This document shows positions 5,415 to 7,333 of a DNA stretch of 7,333 nucleotides, in pieces. The stretch is from CAXMRP01 sp964196155 (GTDB taxonomy: Bacteria > Pseudomonadota > Alphaproteobacteria > Rhizobiales > Afifellaceae). The notes beneath the pieces are model-generated. The model was not told the DNA's origin, made no database searches, and was given only the letters and a program-made list of their open reading frames with translations. The DNA lies in contig CAXMRP010000180.1 of NCBI GenBank assembly GCA_964196155.1, positions 1 to 7,333 on the forward strand, in the 5' to 3' direction. Position numbers and translations under genes: made by a program. Numbering within the stretch: the first letter of the stretch is position 1; each line of letters begins with the position of its first letter.

Positions 5415-7007
5415 ATGGACCGGCTCGCCAACGGTGTGATTGTTTCCTGGGGCGTGCGCCGCCAGGCGATATCCTTTGCTGCCGGGGCGGCCTCGGTATT
5501 GTCGCAGCCGCCGTTTTTCCTGTTTTTTGTCCTTTGGATCACCCTGCCCGTCCTGGTCTGGCTGATTGATGGCGCCATCGATTCGGCGCACAGCGGCACA
5601 ATCCGCCGCCTGATCCCGGCCTTTGTCACCGGCTGGTGGTTCGGGTTCGGTTATTTTTTGGCCGGCCTGTGGTGGATCGGCTCGGCATTTTTTGTCGAGG
5701 CTGACCGGTTCGGCATTTTGCTGCCTTTCGCCATTTTGGGTTTGCCGGCGATCCTTTCCCTGTTTTGGGGGGTCGGCGCGGCGCTGGCGCAAATTTTCTG
5801 GCGCGACGGCTGGCAGCGGATATTTGCGCTGGCCGCCGGTATCGGACTGGCGGAATGGCTGCGCGGCATTTTATTCACCGGTTTTCCCTGGAATGAAATC
5901 GGCCAGGCGCTGACCGCCGGCGAGATCATGATGCAGTCGGTTGTCCTGTTCGGCTCCAACGGGCTGAATGTGCTGGCGGTGATCATATTCGCCGCCCCGG
6001 CGGTCCTGGCGCCAGCCGATGATGGTCGCCGCAGTTTCGGGTTGCCGATTGTCGCTGTCGCGATGATTGGCGCGCTGGCGCTTTTCGGATTTGTGCGGTT
6101 ATCCGGCGCGCCGCTGGAATTTGAGCCGGACACGAAAATCAGGATTGTGCAACCCGCGATTGCCCAAAGTGACAAATGGCGGCCGGAAAATCGCGACCGC
6201 ATCGTGCGCACCCATCTGGAACTCAGCCAACCGGCCGGCCGGCCAAAACTCGACGCCAACACCGTGCTGGTTTGGCCGGAAATGGCACTGCCCTTTGTGC
6301 TGGCTGAAGCGCCCGATGCGCTGGCTCAAATTGGCAAATTGCTGCCCGAAGGCGCCACATTGGTGACCGGCGCCGCCCGCGCGGAGAATTTGCCAGGCGA
6401 ACCGCGGCGCATCTTCAATTCCATCATGATTGTCGCCGATGATGGCACCCTGGAGGCCGGCTACGACAAGGTTCATCTTGTCCCGTTTGGTGAATATCTG
6501 CCGTTTCAGGCGATACTGGAATCGATGGGTTTGCGGCAATTGTCGAACTGGAAGAGCGCCTTTGCCGATGGCACCCGCCGGCGTCTTCTGACGTTGGCCG
6601 CCGCGCCGCCTTTCGCGCCACTGATTTGCTATGAGATCATATTTGCAAACGAAATCGTATCGGATGACGTGCGACCGGGATTTTTGCTGAATGTGACAAA
6701 TGACGCCTGGTTCGGGCGGACGCCGGGGCCATACCAGCATTTCCATATCGCGCGGTTGCGGGCGCTCGAACAGGGTCTGCCGTTGGTCCGCGCCGCCAAT
6801 ACCGGTATTTCGGCGTTAACCGATGCCTATGGGCGCATTATCGTCCAGGCAGGCCTGTTTGAGCGGGTCAGCTTGGATTCCCAACTCCCGGTTGCTTTGC
6901 CAAGTCGACCATTTGCAACCTACAATAGATTTGTATTTCTTTTACTACTTCTAATCTGTGTTTTTGCCGCGTTTACCCGGTTTTTTAATCGAACTTTAGA
7001 CAAGTAA
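5415..7007 (+). CDS. lnt: apolipoprotein N-acyltransferase
   Basis: Inner-membrane enzyme that adds the third acyl chain, taken from a phospholipid, to the N-terminal cysteine of lipoproteins, the last step of lipoprotein maturation. The protein is 530 residues, normal for the family. Several membrane helices fill the first 230 or so residues, with family blocks WWFGFGYFLAGLWWIGSAFF (74-93) and EWLRGILFTGFPWN (148-161). The periplasmic nitrilase-like domain follows (about 238-495). Its catalytic triad is intact: E289 in VWPEMALPF, K352 in YDKVHLVPFGEYLPF and C405 in LICYEIIF. E360, Y406 and E407 correspond to further active-site residues of the E. coli enzyme. A last helix (about 505-524) anchors the C-terminus. 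The start at 5415 is chosen from the AGGAA site and because MDRLANGVIVSWGVRR resembles rhizobial Lnt N-termini. In Sinorhizobium this gene is known as actA and is needed for acid tolerance. The last 35 or so codons are clearly richer in A and T than the rest. Confidence 0.96.
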   Translation: MDRLANGVIVSWGVRRQAISFAAGAASVLSQPPFFLFFVLWITLPVLVWLIDGAIDSAHSGTIRRLIPAFVTGWWFGFGYFLAGLWWIGSAFFVEADRFGILLPFAILGLPAILSLFWGVGAALAQIFWRDGWQRIFALAAGIGLAEWLRGILFTGFPWNEIGQALTAGEIMMQSVVLFGSNGLNVLAVIIFAAPAVLAPADDGRRSFGLPIVAVAMIGALALFGFVRLSGAPLEFEPDTKIRIVQPAIAQSDKWRPENRDRIVRTHLELSQPAGRPKLDANTVLVWPEMALPFVLAEAPDALAQIGKLLPEGATLVTGAARAENLPGEPRRIFNSIMIVADDGTLEAGYDKVHLVPFGEYLPFQAILESMGLRQLSNWKSAFADGTRRRLLTLAAAPPFAPLICYEIIFANEIVSDDVRPGFLLNVTNDAWFGRTPGPYQHFHIARLRALEQGLPLVRAANTGISALTDAYGRIIVQAGLFERVSLDSQLPVALPSRPFATYNRFVFLLLLLICVFAAFTRFFNRTLDK

Positions 7008-7054
7008 TTGACGCCTTGGTGTGCTCTGGCCATCGTCCTGTGGTTGAAGTCGGG

Positions 7055-7099
7055 CTTTTCAATCCGAAAAGTTGAAACCGCATAAAAACAAAAAGCGGT
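7055..7099. promoter_or_regulatory. cluster of short inverted repeats in the lnt-phrR gap (possible operator)
   Basis: The 120-bp gap (7008-7127) contains three short perfect inverted repeats: CTTTTC/GAAAAG (7055-7060 and 7066-7071), TTTCAA/TTGAAA (7057-7062 and 7072-7077) and ACCGC/GCGGT (7077-7081 and 7095-7099, around an A-rich spacer). Any could be a binding site for a dimeric regulator, including the HTH protein encoded just downstream. There is no T-tract, so a terminator for lnt is less likely. No confident promoter elements were found. The arms are short and could arise by chance. Confidence 0.3.
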
Positions 7100-7127
7100 C
7101 CGACGATATTGGGCAGAGGCAATTTTT

Positions 7128-7333
7128 GTGAATACGACACCGAGTCAGACGAAGAAGCCGAACTGGATCGATTCCTATGTTGGGAGCCGGGTCCGGGTGC
7201 GTCGAAAGATGCTGAGCATGAGCCAGGAACGGCTGGGCGAAAAGCTGGGAATCACTTTTCAGCAGGTCCAGAAATACGAAAAGGGCACAAACCGCATCGG
7301 CGCCAGCCGACTGTTTGATGTTTCGCGCTTTTT
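7128..7333 (+). CDS. phrR: XRE-family helix-turn-helix regulator, PhrR/PraR type (3' end cut by the window)
   Basis: DNA-binding transcriptional regulator; the first 68 codons are present and the rest lies beyond the window. The start is GTG 7128: no other start codon lies between it and an in-frame TAA at 7083-7085, and CAGAGG at 7114-7119 provides a ribosome binding site 8 bases upstream. After a short polar N-terminus, residues 18-68 form most of an XRE/Cro-type domain: VGSRVRVRRKMLSMSQERLG then EKLGITFQQVQKYEKGTNRI and GASRLFDVSRF. The helix-turn-helix lies at about 32-51. This closely resembles the small regulators known in rhizobia as PhrR or PraR. The position right after lnt matches Sinorhizobium, where phrR lies next to actA (lnt) and responds to low pH and other stresses; metK would often follow. 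Family membership is secure, the exact symbol less so. Confidence 0.85.
   Translation, partial: MNTTPSQTKKPNWIDSYVGSRVRVRRKMLSMSQERLGEKLGITFQQVQKYEKGTNRIGASRLFDVSRF

Noticed and set aside
7008..7036. Possible promoter TTGACG (7008-7013) with CATCGT 17 bases further on
   Set aside because: The -35 match is good but the -10 matches only half of the consensus and the -35 abuts the lnt stop codon; not enough to call.
7055..7071. Hairpin CTTTTC/GAAAAG as a terminator for lnt
   Set aside because: The stem is short and AT-rich and no T-tract follows, so a Rho-independent terminator is not supported.
7109..7318. An open + strand frame of 69 residues starting at TTG 7109
   Set aside because: It is an out-of-frame reading of the HTH regulator, which starts at GTG 7128 and matches XRE proteins in its own frame.
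1..7333. CRISPR arrays, tRNA or rRNA genes, insertion sequences
   Set aside because: No regularly spaced repeats, no tRNA-like cloverleaf or rRNA core sequence and no transposase reading frame were seen on either strand.

Overview
The window looks like chromosomal DNA from an alphaproteobacterium, most likely of the order Hyphomicrobiales (Rhizobiales). Three things point there: the high-GC coding style; the pair lnt followed by a PhrR/PraR-type helix-turn-helix regulator, an order known from rhizobia; and a palindromic intergenic repeat with the core ATTCCGAA, of a kind I associate with rhizobial genomes. This is judged from the sequence and recall, not from a database search.

Left part (1-5034): a compact five-gene block, all on the + strand. 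It holds an M24-family (Xaa-Pro type) metallopeptidase whose first codons probably lie before the window, then the two membrane permeases and the two ATPases of a peptide/oligopeptide ABC importer of the Dpp/Opp class. Junctions are a 2-nt gap, a 7-nt gap, a 1-nt overlap (TGATG) and a 4-nt overlap (ATGA), so this is almost certainly one operon. The importer would bring peptides into the cytoplasm and the peptidase would cut them. The periplasmic binding protein that decides the substrate is not in the window; it may lie upstream of the peptidase.

Middle (5035-5414): 380 bases without an intact gene. On the minus strand the first part reads as a decayed, frameshifted piece of what looks like an EamA/DMT-type membrane transporter. 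It ends exactly at a 49-bp near-perfect palindrome (5196-5244). The rest holds a short direct repeat and the ribosome binding site of the next gene. In many Hyphomicrobiales I would expect ybeY and a CorC-like gene before lnt, so this gap looks like a rearrangement scar.

Right part (5415-7333): lnt, the apolipoprotein N-acyltransferase that completes lipoprotein maturation, with its catalytic Glu-Lys-Cys triad intact. A 120-bp gap with short inverted repeats follows, then the first 68 codons of an XRE-family regulator resembling PhrR/PraR, cut by the window end. Apart from the scar, the window is ordinary, well-conserved gene content. I did not find a convincing new system.
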